Source: a virus. From it: a DNA stretch of 22,937 nt. Positions 14,098-21,571 of this stretch are shown here, piece by piece (position 1 is the first letter of the stretch; every line of letters starts with the position of its first letter). Location of the stretch: the IMG/VR virus record IMGVR_UViG_3300010354_000700, positions 1 to 22,937 of that record; one strand, given 5' to 3'. A program made the position numbers and the translations under genes. The notes under the pieces are model-generated. The model searched no databases and was not told where the DNA came from. It was given only the letters and a program-made list of their open reading frames with translations.

Positions 14098-14535
14098 TTA
14101 AACTAATACAAGTTCTATATTAGCTTCATCGAACATCTGCGTCGTAACGTACATCTTAAACAGTTCTGCTTTTTCAACAGGAGGTGGTTGAGTGACTACA
14201 CGCTTAATACCTTTTTGTATGATACTTTTAGCGCATTCGTTGCAAGGACAGAGAGATGTATAAAGAGTAGCCCCGCGAACATCCACAAAAGCATTATCAA
14301 GAGCATTACGTTCGGCGTGGGCTACAAAAAGCAACTTTGTTTCACGATCATTGTACCTAGATACCCTATCCTCTACGCCTCGAGGAAAACCATTGTACCC
14401 AAGACTTAATACTTGGTGCTGATCATTTGCAATCACAGCACCAACCTTGGTGCTTGGATCTTTTGACCATTGAGCCACGTGTTGGGCAAGATCAAGAAAG
14501 CGCATATCCCAGTTAGCGTAGATGATAGAGTCCAT
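14098..14535 (-). CDS. cd: deoxycytidylate (dCMP) deaminase
   Basis: A 145-residue zinc enzyme converting dCMP to dUMP for dTTP synthesis. Zinc site: HAERNAL (73-79; H73 ligand, E75 proton shuttle) and SLCPCNECAKSI (94-105; C98 and C101 ligands). STKVGAVIAND and LGYNGFPRGV are the substrate-binding segments. It is shorter than T4 Cd (193) but close to the typical compact family size. The ATG has GGAAG four nt upstream and overlaps the stop of the metallophosphoesterase (TAATG). Confidence 0.95.
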   Translation of the reverse strand: MDSIIYANWDMRFLDLAQHVAQWSKDPSTKVGAVIANDQHQVLSLGYNGFPRGVEDRVSRYNDRETKLLFVAHAERNALDNAFVDVRGATLYTSLCPCNECAKSIIQKGIKRVVTQPPPVEKAELFKMYVTTQMFDEANIELVLV

Positions 14536-15410
14536 TAAACTTCCAATACAATGTTTGGATCAAATGATGGGTTTTCTTCATAGTTGTAGTAACCACGAGG
14601 GTTACAGAACACTCGCGTTGACCCAATCATGTAATCAAACGAATCATGAGTGTGACCATGTGTCCACAGTTTGATACACGGATTGTCCAGCATTAACTCA
14701 CTCAGATCAGAACTGTAAGCTCCATTTACAATGTGTTCGCCGTGATACCTCGGTTTCACGGACGCTTTCGAAGGAGCATGATGACCAACAACGACAACCT
14801 TTTTATCAAGGCTAATAGTTCCAAGCATTTCTTTGAGAAACAAAAGCATAGCCTTATGATCTTCAACAGACCTTTGTGGAGAGAAGCGTGCGGGCCTTTC
14901 TTTGAAGACTACAGGGCCATCATCTCCGTCCGGATATGTTCTATATGAAACCATACTACTTGAATCCTCAACAATCCTGTAGTCGTTCATCATACCAGCA
15001 ATCCGCTGCAAGGTGATTGGGTCTTCTTTGTTCATGTCTGTCCAAAGAGTACCTCCAAGGAACATTACATCATCTATTACAACAAATTGCTTATCAAGAA
15101 AATATAGATTAGGTAGATAGCTAAGCTTGTCACGGATAATTCCAGCAGAAGCATTATAATCACCGTGATAGTGTTCATGATTCCCCATGACGTAAACGAC
15201 TCGAGGAAATCTTGCACAGCATTCTTGAAAGAACGTATGATAACGATTAGATTTGCCATGTTCACCCATCAAATTGAATGTATCACGGTCAGCTAGATCG
15301 TTTGTAACACAGATATCGCCGGAGAGAATCAGTACGTCTGTCTCTCCGGCGTTTTCTATAGAAATTGGACCAAACTCGAGGTGAAGGTCACTCACTACCT
15401 GTATTTTCAT
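14535..15410 (-). CDS. calcineurin-like metallophosphoesterase
   Basis: A 291-residue phosphoesterase with the five metal-binding blocks: SDLHLEFG (7-14), LSGDICV (29-35), MGNHEHYHG (76-84), VVGHHAPS (about 209-216) and WTHGHTHDSFDY (about 250-261). Two metal ions would be bound. Substrates of the family range from phosphoproteins to nucleotides and DNA; none can be chosen here. The ATG has AAGGT five nt upstream and overlaps the previous gene by 23 nt; its stop overlaps the dCMP deaminase start. Confidence 0.9.
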   Translation of the reverse strand: MKIQVVSDLHLEFGPISIENAGETDVLILSGDICVTNDLADRDTFNLMGEHGKSNRYHTFFQECCARFPRVVYVMGNHEHYHGDYNASAGIIRDKLSYLPNLYFLDKQFVVIDDVMFLGGTLWTDMNKEDPITLQRIAGMMNDYRIVEDSSSMVSYRTYPDGDDGPVVFKERPARFSPQRSVEDHKAMLLFLKEMLGTISLDKKVVVVGHHAPSKASVKPRYHGEHIVNGAYSSDLSELMLDNPCIKLWTHGHTHDSFDYMIGSTRVFCNPRGYYNYEENPSFDPNIVLEV

Positions 15411-15681
15411 AGTTTACCTTGTGAATCAATTCTTCTCCCAACCAATGAGAGGTCATATAATTTTTGTCTTCGCTCAATCTTTGCAGATGTTGGATAAGCT
15501 CTTCTTTTGTAATTTCGCGACCCTCAATCAATTGCTCGCCAAGCCACTTTTGCGACACTTCGTCAAAGTTGCGGTCGTGTTCTGTCATAACCATCTCATC
15601 AAGTGCGTGTTCAAGCGTTTCTGCTTCAACAGCATGCTCCATAGCAAAGGTTGAGATAGATTTAATTAGGTAAATGGGCAT
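15388..15681 (-). CDS. small protein of unknown function with an internal repeat
   Basis: A 97-residue acidic helical protein. The N-terminus (MPIYLIKSISTFAMEHAVEA) looks like a short strand plus helix. A short repeat is visible: QKWLGEQLIEGREI and SHWLGEELIHKVNY, each W-L-G-E-x-L-I. AAGGAGG precedes the ATG perfectly. It overlaps both neighbours (20 nt upstream, 23 nt downstream). No family is recognised; its segment ITKEELIQHL resembles ITKEEFHAHL at the end of the upstream protein. Confidence 0.78.
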   Translation of the reverse strand: MPIYLIKSISTFAMEHAVEAETLEHALDEMVMTEHDRNFDEVSQKWLGEQLIEGREITKEELIQHLQRLSEDKNYMTSHWLGEELIHKVNYENTGSE

Positions 15682-15967
15682 GGAACTCCTCCTTGGTTAT
15701 ACCTTTGAGATGGGGATTATCTTTAAATCTTGACATATTGTCAATAGCACGAGACGGGGTTGTAAACATTTCTAATGTTTTTGCTTTGGGTTGACGAGGT
15801 TCGTATATGTTACCCAAATACGAGAATGCTAACATTGCGTTAGAAAAACTGAGCATCTTGTCATCATGTAATAGATGAAAAGAGCCACTTTCATAGATAC
15901 CTATAGCAAGATGTTGTTCATCTTTGCTGAATATGTATCCGTCTTTGGTTTCTTGAAATTTAATCAT
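15662..15967 (-). CDS. small protein of unknown function, first gene of the minus-strand early unit
   Basis: A 101-residue protein. The first 60 residues (IKFQETKDGYIFSKDEQHLAI..., LHDDKMLSFSNAMLAF) look like a small beta-rich domain, followed by a Pro/basic linker and the tail GITKEEFHAHLPN. The ATG at 15967 is favoured over a TTG at 15985. The sigma70-like promoter 15973-16001 would start transcription at or next to this ATG, so the mRNA may be leaderless or nearly so. Function unknown. Confidence 0.72.
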   Translation of the reverse strand: MIKFQETKDGYIFSKDEQHLAIGIYESGSFHLLHDDKMLSFSNAMLAFSYLGNIYEPRQPKAKTLEMFTTPSRAIDNMSRFKDNPHLKGITKEEFHAHLPN

Positions 15968-15972
15968 AACGT

Positions 15973-16001
15973 ATTGTAACCTCAAAACAAAGGATAGTCA
16001 A
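15973..16001 (-). promoter_or_regulatory. sigma70-type (early) promoter
   Basis: Minus strand TTGACT (16001-15996), a 17-nt spacer and TACAAT (15978-15973), each hexamer one base off consensus. It drives the minus-strand unit starting at 15967 and lies back-to-back with the plus-strand late promoter at 16004-16011. Confidence 0.65.
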
Positions 16002-16003
16002 CA

Positions 16004-16011
16004 TATAAATA
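16004..16011 (+). promoter_or_regulatory. T4-type late promoter TATAAATA
   Basis: A perfect late promoter octamer on the plus strand, 42 nt before the first ATG with a proper ribosome binding site (16054). It should make the whole plus-strand cassette 16054-20279 a late transcript. The expected transcription start is near 16017. Confidence 0.8.
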
Positions 16012-16053
16012 CAGTCAGTTGTAATCCACAACATGAAAAGGAAGTTTAGACAA

Positions 16054-17151
16054 ATGATCAGAAAGCTCACATCTGTGGTGCTTTTGATTATGACTTTGTC
16101 CCATGCGGTAGCTCAGACCGCATATGATTCGAAAACGTTGGTCGATACAAACAGTACGTCAACATCTACAAGCACCGTTAATACAACAAACAACAGCACA
16201 AGTACAAGCACAGCTACAAGTACAAGTACTGTTAATAGTAACGCTACAAGCACTAACACAAATAACAATGTTATGAGTGGGTCTGTGACCTATAACAATA
16301 ATAACAATAACGTGAACAGTGGCAGTGTAACGTATAACAATAACAATGTCAACAGCGGCACTATGACGTACAATAACAACAACGTCAACAGTGGTACGCA
16401 GACTTTTAACAACAATAACGTCAGCACAAGTACAGCCACAAACACAAACACTAATGTTAATCAAAACATTAATAGTGGGACACAAACGTTTAATAACAAC
16501 AACGTAAGTACGAGCGCTAGCACGAGTACCAACAATAACAACAACGTCAACACAAGCACGAGTACTAATAATAATGTTAATCAGAACATTAATAGTGGCA
16601 CAATGACAAACAACAATAACAACGTTGTTACAAGTACAAGTACAAACGCTAACAGCAATGTGAATCAAAATATCAACTCTGGTGAGATGACTAATCGTAA
16701 TATTAATACGACAGACATCACACAGCGTATGATTCAACCTCCACCTACAGCAATCGCTCCTATGATGATGTCAGGTGGTAACAATGATTTGTGTACAACA
16801 GGTACCTCAGGTGCTGTGCAAACACAAATCTTTGGTGTAAGTTCCGGCGGAACAGTTCGTGACATGAATTGCGAACGCTTAAAGTTGTCCAAGACTCTTT
16901 ATGATATGGGTATGAAGGTAGCTGCTGTTTCAACTCTTTGTCAAGATAGACGTGTATTTGATGCTATGATGGCAGCCGGTACACCGTGTCCTATCGAAGG
17001 CAAGATTGGTGAGCAAGCAAGAAATATGTGGCTTGAGAATCCCGAACGTATCCCTGAAGAAGTAAAGGAAAAGGACGATGAGACATACAAGAAGCTCGGT
17101 ATTGGTAGCTTACTTGGTATTGCTGTGTTCAAGCTACTCGGCTTCAATTAA
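16054..17151 (+). CDS. secreted Asn/Thr/Ser-rich repeat protein with a conserved C-terminal domain
   Basis: A 365-residue exported protein. Signal peptide: MIRK, hydrophobic LTSVVLLIMTL, cleavage after HAVA. About 200 residues of Asn/Thr/Ser repeats follow (units like NVNSGTMTYNNN), probably an extended or beta-solenoid stalk. The C-terminal domain (about 245-350) has four Cys in DLCTTG, DMNCERL, STLCQDR and GTPCPIE, fit for two disulfides, then a short hydrophobic tail LGIGSLLGIAVFKLLGF. The ATG at 16054 is preceded by AAGGAAG; the ATG at 16033 would lie about 15 nt from the expected transcript start and has no ribosome binding site. Exact role unknown: a surface fibre or envelope protein is likely. 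Confidence 0.85.
   Translation: MIRKLTSVVLLIMTLSHAVAQTAYDSKTLVDTNSTSTSTSTVNTTNNSTSTSTATSTSTVNSNATSTNTNNNVMSGSVTYNNNNNNVNSGSVTYNNNNVNSGTMTYNNNNVNSGTQTFNNNNVSTSTATNTNTNVNQNINSGTQTFNNNNVSTSASTSTNNNNNVNTSTSTNNNVNQNINSGTMTNNNNNVVTSTSTNANSNVNQNINSGEMTNRNINTTDITQRMIQPPPTAIAPMMMSGGNNDLCTTGTSGAVQTQIFGVSSGGTVRDMNCERLKLSKTLYDMGMKVAAVSTLCQDRRVFDAMMAAGTPCPIEGKIGEQARNMWLENPERIPEEVKEKDDETYKKLGIGSLLGIAVFKLLGFN
16267..16720 (+). repeat. degenerate in-frame 36-bp coding repeats (Asn/Thr/Ser-rich)
   Basis: Units reading aaygtSaacagYGG recur at 16309, 16345 and 16381 (36-bp, 12-residue period), with a variant at 16267. A second unit encoding NVNQNINSG recurs at 16453, 16573 and 16657, spaced 120 and 84 bp, both multiples of 12. 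The repeats vary at third positions, so they are old and kept at protein level. Confidence 0.85.
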
Positions 17152-18832
17152 TGCACAGAATCTGACTGCTGATGGTCAGATTCTCAACACAGGCAATATT
17201 GTAATACCAACCAATCAGGGCGGGCCATCGTCTTGGGTAAATGGTGTATATCAAAACAATCTTACTTGCTGGACTTGGGGTAATCCAGGGTATTGTGGGC
17301 CTAACGCTATCGTTCGCCCTGGCAATAACATTAACTTTTCTTTTGGGATGACTGATCTGTACCAGTCTCAGGCAATCGCTAATGTGCTGCCTGACTCTGG
17401 TAATGGTTTAAGAGTGAACGGTTACAATTTTGGATTTCGAGCAAAGAATGGTAATGGATGGGATGATGGCAGACAAGATACTCTTTCTGCATATGTCCAT
17501 TTTACGAATTCTAGTGGGCAAGTCACAGAATATAAAAGTTACGATTTAAATTACAAGTTTAATTGGACAGACTTCAATTTTTCAGGAACGTTTAACACAC
17601 CTTATGCAGCAAAAGATTTAGGTAAAGTTACGTATGGATTTCTTGGTAGAGATAATAACTTTTGGGCGGGTCCGTATGGTCCTGAAGTGACAAACATCAG
17701 CTTCAGTCTTAAATATTCAACAGATCCTTGTGCTGCCAACGTACTGAGTTCACCATCTTGTCCAGGATATCTCCAAGCAATCAACAGTTATTCTACTCCT
17801 TCAACTTCTCCTTCTTCCGGTGAAACAACAATACAATCTTCAGCACCTGTCAGTGGTCCCGCATCAACAACAGTATCCTCACCATCAAGTACGACCACCG
17901 TTGTTGAAGCGCCAAGTTCGACACCACCAACAAGCTCTTCGTCAAACACATCCTCACCTACAACAGTTGTGGTTGCAACTACAACGACGAGCGTGACACC
18001 AAGTGCTACGAACCCACAGCCAAAAGTTGGAGAAGTTAGTGTTGCAGGAAGTCAGCCATCAACAGCTAAATCTACTGTTAGCACCAGTCAAATTCTCAGC
18101 ATAATTGGATCGGAGCAGAGCAGGATAAGCAAGCTAGAGATGAGTACAGCAGCAGCTGCTGTTGAGCAAGCTAAACAAGAGGCTAACAAAGTTGTAAGTG
18201 AAGCACAGTCCGTAGCAGCTGCACAGCAAGCACAAACACTTGCCTCAAATCAACAACTTGTTAGTTCGTTTGTTTCTAGTGGACCACAGAGTCTTGGTTC
18301 TGGCTTGCAAATAGGAAACATGCAAAATAGTAGTATGCCAACAGTTGGTGGGTTTAGCTATAGCAGTAGCAATCAGCAAGGAACTTTTGGTTTAAACATT
18401 GCTGCGCTACAAAGTACTTCCACTCCAATTAGCTCTGATGCTGTGTCCTTTATAAGAAGGCAGGAACAGGAATTGTTTAGACAGCAAGTAACAGAGACAA
18501 GAAACAATAGTCAACCTATAAACATGACTGATCCTGTTAATAATATTATCAATCCACCAGCTTCATTTCCAGTACAACCACCTGCACCAACAGGACCTGC
18601 AGTTAATAGAAATACACAACCAAACGAAGCTGCTGGTGGTAGAGACATTACTGCTATTGCAAGTGCTCCCGCTGGATTCGATGCATACTCCCAATTGGTT
18701 CTTCGCGATGCTGCCTTCTATAAGCCATATGAGGTCTATAGAGGACAAGTGAATGTCGATAATGCACGTGCTCTGAGGCAGCTGTCGACGGATAGATTAC
18801 ACCAAGAAATGGTCAATCAGCAGTACAAATGA
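17078..18832 (+). CDS. large secreted protein: beta-rich N-domain, Ser/Thr/Pro linker, coiled coil, conserved C-terminus
   Basis: A 584-residue exported protein. Signal peptide MRHTRSSVLVAYLVLLCSS with likely cleavage after INA (residue 26) is encoded inside the previous gene in the +1 frame. Residues 27-215 are rich in Asn, Gly and aromatics with Cys in LTCWTWGNPGYCGP and look like a beta-sandwich, possibly glycan-binding. About 238-315 is a Ser/Thr/Pro linker, about 345-395 an Ala/Gln/Glu coiled coil, and the C-terminus ends RDAAFYKPYEVYRGQ... and DRLHQEMVNQQYK. AAGGA lies before the ATG. It could be a virion fibre or a host-envelope protein; similar C-termini occur in marine phages, as far as I recall. 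Confidence 0.82.
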   Translation: MRHTRSSVLVAYLVLLCSSYSASINAQNLTADGQILNTGNIVIPTNQGGPSSWVNGVYQNNLTCWTWGNPGYCGPNAIVRPGNNINFSFGMTDLYQSQAIANVLPDSGNGLRVNGYNFGFRAKNGNGWDDGRQDTLSAYVHFTNSSGQVTEYKSYDLNYKFNWTDFNFSGTFNTPYAAKDLGKVTYGFLGRDNNFWAGPYGPEVTNISFSLKYSTDPCAANVLSSPSCPGYLQAINSYSTPSTSPSSGETTIQSSAPVSGPASTTVSSPSSTTTVVEAPSSTPPTSSSSNTSSPTTVVVATTTTSVTPSATNPQPKVGEVSVAGSQPSTAKSTVSTSQILSIIGSEQSRISKLEMSTAAAAVEQAKQEANKVVSEAQSVAAAQQAQTLASNQQLVSSFVSSGPQSLGSGLQIGNMQNSSMPTVGGFSYSSSNQQGTFGLNIAALQSTSTPISSDAVSFIRRQEQELFRQQVTETRNNSQPINMTDPVNNIINPPASFPVQPPAPTGPAVNRNTQPNEAAGGRDITAIASAPAGFDAYSQLVLRDAAFYKPYEVYRGQVNVDNARALRQLSTDRLHQEMVNQQYK

Positions 18833-19020
18833 AGTATGTTGTACCTATACTGGCAGTTGCTATCATTCCCTCAGCAGCGCGTTATGAATGTGTTAGGTGG
18901 TCATGGATAGGCGATGTTTATAACCGTACAGTGACTTGTTTGGAATGGCGTGATAGAAACGCATCGAAAGAAAAATCAAACAACAAAGAGATAGGAAAAG
19001 GAAATGACAGAAGAAATTAA
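18829..19020 (+). CDS. small exported protein with two cysteines
   Basis: A 63-residue protein. MKYVVPILAVAIIPSAA is a signal peptide or single membrane anchor, followed by YECVRWSWIGDVYNRTVTCL with two Cys that could form a disulfide around an aromatic core, then a Lys/Asn/Arg-rich tail. The ATG overlaps the preceding stop (ATGA), and its end overlaps the next gene by 17 nt. No family recognised. Confidence 0.75.
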   Translation: MKYVVPILAVAIIPSAARYECVRWSWIGDVYNRTVTCLEWRDRNASKEKSNNKEIGKGNDRRN

Positions 19021-19633
19021 AAACGTAAACAAGAAGATCGATGAGGCAGAAGCAGCTGTTAAGAAGTATGCAAGTAAGGACACGGTCATTAGCATTGGTG
19101 GATATGAGTTTACACCAGCAAAATTAATGGTTGCGTTCACTCTTGTATCTTCACTCCTTGGCGGTCTTTATGGTGCTTTTGAAGTGTATAAAGATTATAT
19201 TGGTATGAAGAAAAAGATTGCTGAATACGTTGCACCAGACTTTAGTGCTTATGAAGCAAGGATCATCAAATTAGAAGAGAATAGTGATAAAGTTGTTGGA
19301 TACACACGCGATGTCAATCAAAACCTAAAAGGCGATATCCGTAGAACCGAATCTGTTCTTGATAATGTCGAAAGAACAACCAAATCTGCCCAGCGCGACG
19401 TAGAAAAAGAGGTTGCTGCTATTCGTAGAGAAATGGCTCAAGAGATCAAAGAGATACGCAGAAGCGCTGAAGCTCAAGTGCGTGAAATGCAAAAGCAAGT
19501 CGATTCAACCGTTCAAAATGTAAATGAAAGAGTTAATCGTATTGAGCGCGAAACAACAGCAGAAGTTAGAACTATTCGTCGCGAAGTTGATGATAAGATT
19601 AAAAAGGCAATGGACAACCCATTAGCAAAATAA
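19004..19633 (+). CDS. membrane-anchored coiled-coil protein
   Basis: A 209-residue protein. A charged N-terminus (1-35) is followed by a membrane segment LMVAFTLVSSLLGGLYGAF (about 41-59) and a long Arg/Glu/Lys coiled coil (about 75-200, e.g. EVAAIRREMAQEIKEIRR), which should reach from the membrane into cytoplasm or periplasm as a rod. AGGAAAAGGAA precedes the ATG. The architecture recalls spanins or structural rods, but lacks clear lipobox or peptidoglycan motifs. Stop and next ATG overlap (TAATG). Confidence 0.78.
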   Translation: MTEEIKNVNKKIDEAEAAVKKYASKDTVISIGGYEFTPAKLMVAFTLVSSLLGGLYGAFEVYKDYIGMKKKIAEYVAPDFSAYEARIIKLEENSDKVVGYTRDVNQNLKGDIRRTESVLDNVERTTKSAQRDVEKEVAAIRREMAQEIKEIRRSAEAQVREMQKQVDSTVQNVNERVNRIERETTAEVRTIRREVDDKIKKAMDNPLAK

Positions 19634-19770
19634 TGATATCAAGTATTTACGTTACAGCCTTCGTCTTAGGTTTCTTTACTTCTTTTGGATGGTGGACAGC
19701 TGGTAAGGTTCAAAAAACCATTGACAATAGTGTAGTTAATATAAGTGTAGAAGTGAAGGACGTTCAATAA
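19633..19770 (+). CDS. tiny single-span membrane protein, 45 residues
   Basis: Fits exactly between its neighbours with TAATG overlaps on both sides, which supports it being real. Residues 3-24 (SSIYVTAFVLGFFTSFGWWT) form a membrane segment, followed by a short polar tail VQKTIDNSVVNISVEVKDVQ. It could be a small holin- or spanin-like partner of the adjacent membrane proteins; there is no direct evidence. Confidence 0.75.
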   Translation: MISSIYVTAFVLGFFTSFGWWTAGKVQKTIDNSVVNISVEVKDVQ

Positions 19771-20279
19771 TGGATCCAATCACATTGATGGCAGGAGTTA
19801 CTGCTGCATTCAACGGATTGAAGAACGTGGTTAGTGTAGGCCGCGAGGTGGAGGATGTTTTCCGTCAATTAAGCAAATGGGCTGACAGTGCGGGACATCT
19901 TCAAGAGTACATCAATAAGCAACAGAATGGCAATTACAAGAACAAACCCGGAATATTTCATAAGATTGGTTTTGCTAAAAGTGAAACAGCTGAAGCGATG
20001 GACATATACGTCTACCAGCAAAAATTAAGAGAGATGGAAGCAGAAATCCAACATATGTTTTATTATGGTGCTCTTCAACACCTAGGTCAAGAAGGGCATC
20101 GTGAATTTATTCAACTACGAAAGAAGGTGAGAGAAGATCGTCAACGTATGATACGCGAACAAGCCGAACGCAGAGCACAGTTTGTTGAAAATGTTTTTTG
20201 GGGAACGCTTCTCTTACTTACTCTTATAACGGCTGGTTTCTTTTTTGCCTGGTTATTCTCTGTAATAAACTCACGTTAG
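19770..20279 (+). CDS. C-terminally anchored membrane protein
   Basis: A 169-residue mostly helical protein: an N-terminal ITLMAGVTAAFNGLKNVV helix, a charged helical body with many Arg/Glu/Gln, and one membrane segment near the C-terminus (TLLLLTLITAGFFFAWLF, about 147-164). It is a tail-anchored type, probably facing the cytoplasm. Last gene of the cassette; its TAG overlaps the TAA of regA on the other strand. No terminator was seen after it. Function unknown. Confidence 0.78.
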   Translation: MDPITLMAGVTAAFNGLKNVVSVGREVEDVFRQLSKWADSAGHLQEYINKQQNGNYKNKPGIFHKIGFAKSETAEAMDIYVYQQKLREMEAEIQHMFYYGALQHLGQEGHREFIQLRKKVREDRQRMIREQAERRAQFVENVFWGTLLLLTLITAGFFFAWLFSVINSR

Positions 20280-20671
20280 AGCTTACGTCCAATATTATAT
20301 TTGGCAACCAATTCCCACCCGTCTTTGTCTTTGAATGGTAGAATCTTAATCTGGGACATAGCAGCAACAGGCTCTTTTGACTTAGCTGGGTCAACAAGTT
20401 TAACAAGACCCCACTCCGCTACAAGATTAGCAATAGTATTACGTCTTGCTATGTCTTCATCAGAAAAGTTAGATGGTTTATTATCTAGCCCAAACAATTC
20501 TTTAAAGTGAACAATGTAGTATTGTCCTTGCTTATGAAGGATATGGCAGGATTGGTATAGTTTTTTTTCTTTTTTAGAAGCGACACCAATGCGTGTTAGT
20601 GTTTCGCGTACTTTTAAAAAGTCTTCATCGCTTGCTAACGTCACTTCCACTAAGGTTTCCAATTTGATCAT
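20276..20671 (-). CDS. regA: RegA translational repressor
   Basis: A 131-residue RNA-binding protein that in T4 blocks translation of many early mRNAs, including its own and the clamp-loader genes. DFLKVRETLTRIGVASKK and LYQSCHILHKQGQYYIVHFK are hallmark RegA segments; length is near T4 RegA (122). The ATG at 20671 was chosen over a GTG at 20683. It starts 47 nt inside gp62 in another frame, as in T4 where the genes are also adjacent. Its 3' end overlaps the convergent membrane-protein gene. Confidence 0.95.
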   Translation of the reverse strand: MIKLETLVEVTLASDEDFLKVRETLTRIGVASKKEKKLYQSCHILHKQGQYYIVHFKELFGLDNKPSNFSDEDIARRNTIANLVAEWGLVKLVDPAKSKEPVAAMSQIKILPFKDKDGWELVAKYNIGRKL

Positions 20672-21047
20672 TATTCTTACCACTTTGTAATTTTTGTTTG
20701 ATGTAGTTCAAATTATCAACCGTGAGAATTGTTAGCGCTTGTTGTGCCTTTTCGACATTATATCCATAAAACTGCTTCACAGCATCAATATCTTCTACGT
20801 TCTCACGTTTCACCCATTTTGCAAACCTCTTTCCAGGTCGAATGGTATTTAGAAGATAGTGATATTGGAGCTTGTTATCCACAAACGGACGCTGGTTGAG
20901 TTCGTTTGCGTAAAGCAATGTTTCTGGAAAATAAGAAAGAGCTTTGTTAACAACAAAAGGAACATAGTCTGTTTCTGAAACTTCAGGATCAGACATTAAG
21001 TCTTTTTTAGACTGATTAATACTGTTAACAAAATCAAAAGGATTCAT
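20625..21047 (-). CDS. 62: clamp loader small subunit gp62
   Basis: A 140-residue protein forming the T4-type clamp loader with gp44. MNPFDFVNSINQSKKDLM at the N-terminus and the YHYLLNTIRPGKRF segment are characteristic. It is shorter than T4 gp62 (187) but similar to marine T4-like versions. The ATG overlaps the stop of the dehydrogenase gene (ATGA). In T4 it directly follows gene 44; here two genes intervene. Confidence 0.88.
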   Translation of the reverse strand: MNPFDFVNSINQSKKDLMSDPEVSETDYVPFVVNKALSYFPETLLYANELNQRPFVDNKLQYHYLLNTIRPGKRFAKWVKRENVEDIDAVKQFYGYNVEKAQQALTILTVDNLNYIKQKLQSGKNNDQIGNLSGSDVSKR

Positions 21048-21571
21048 TTAGATATTACCATATCAAGAACACGGAACTTATCTACATTATCAACCATCCA
21101 CATGATAATGTCAGCTACGTCTTCCGTTTTCATTTTTGGATTTGGTTTATGTTCAGACCGTTTTGAATCAAAGTAGCCTGGTCGGATATGTAAGATAGCG
21201 GGCCACGATGGACCCGTCACCTGTGCTGAGTTTACAAGATAATCAAGAGCTGCCTTATCTGCACCGTAATACATTGAAGGTGACATATGGTATTGAGTGG
21301 CACGACTTCCTATGTTTACAATAACCTTTTTTTTGCCTTGCCAAAGAGCATACATTTTTTCAAACACGTTTCTCTGAGCAACGCCGGTTATTGAATTAAT
21401 TAAGACATCGTGCCCCCGTAATTGATTACAAAAGTTTTCAGCTACTTGAGGATCAGCAAAATCATACCCGGTGGACTTAGATGCACCAAATGTAGACCAC
21501 CCTCTTTCTGCATACTTATTCATTAAGACGGAGCCGAGACCACCCGTATGACCTGTAATCACTACGTTCAC
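21044..21571 (-). CDS. short-chain dehydrogenase/reductase (SDR), compact
   Basis: A 175-residue NAD(P)-dependent oxidoreductase. Cofactor motif VITGHTGGLG (4-13; TGxxxGxG), catalytic Ser in IGSRA (S89) and YYGADKAAL (YxxxK, Y102/K106) have normal spacing. It is about 70 residues shorter than classical SDRs (about 250), missing most of the usual C-terminal part. The start overlaps the membrane protein's stop (ATGA). Its substrate is unknown; a sugar-nucleotide or lipid step is possible. Confidence 0.85.
   Translation of the reverse strand: MNVVITGHTGGLGSVLMNKYAERGWSTFGASKSTGYDFADPQVAENFCNQLRGHDVLINSITGVAQRNVFEKMYALWQGKKKVIVNIGSRATQYHMSPSMYYGADKAALDYLVNSAQVTGPSWPAILHIRPGYFDSKRSEHKPNPKMKTEDVADIIMWMVDNVDKFRVLDMVISK

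Noticed and set aside
16033-16053. Upstream ATG of the secreted repeat protein
   Set aside because: Only about 15 nt from the expected late transcript start and without a ribosome binding site; its codons contain the AAGGAAG used by the ATG at 16054.
16267-16720. CRISPR-like regular spacing of repeats
   Set aside because: Repeats are in-frame coding units with third-position drift and no unique spacers.
16159-16737. Long minus-strand open frame opposite the Asn-rich repeats
   Set aside because: Val/Ile/Cys-rich product is simply the complement of AAC/ACA-rich codons; no ribosome binding site and no sensible domain.
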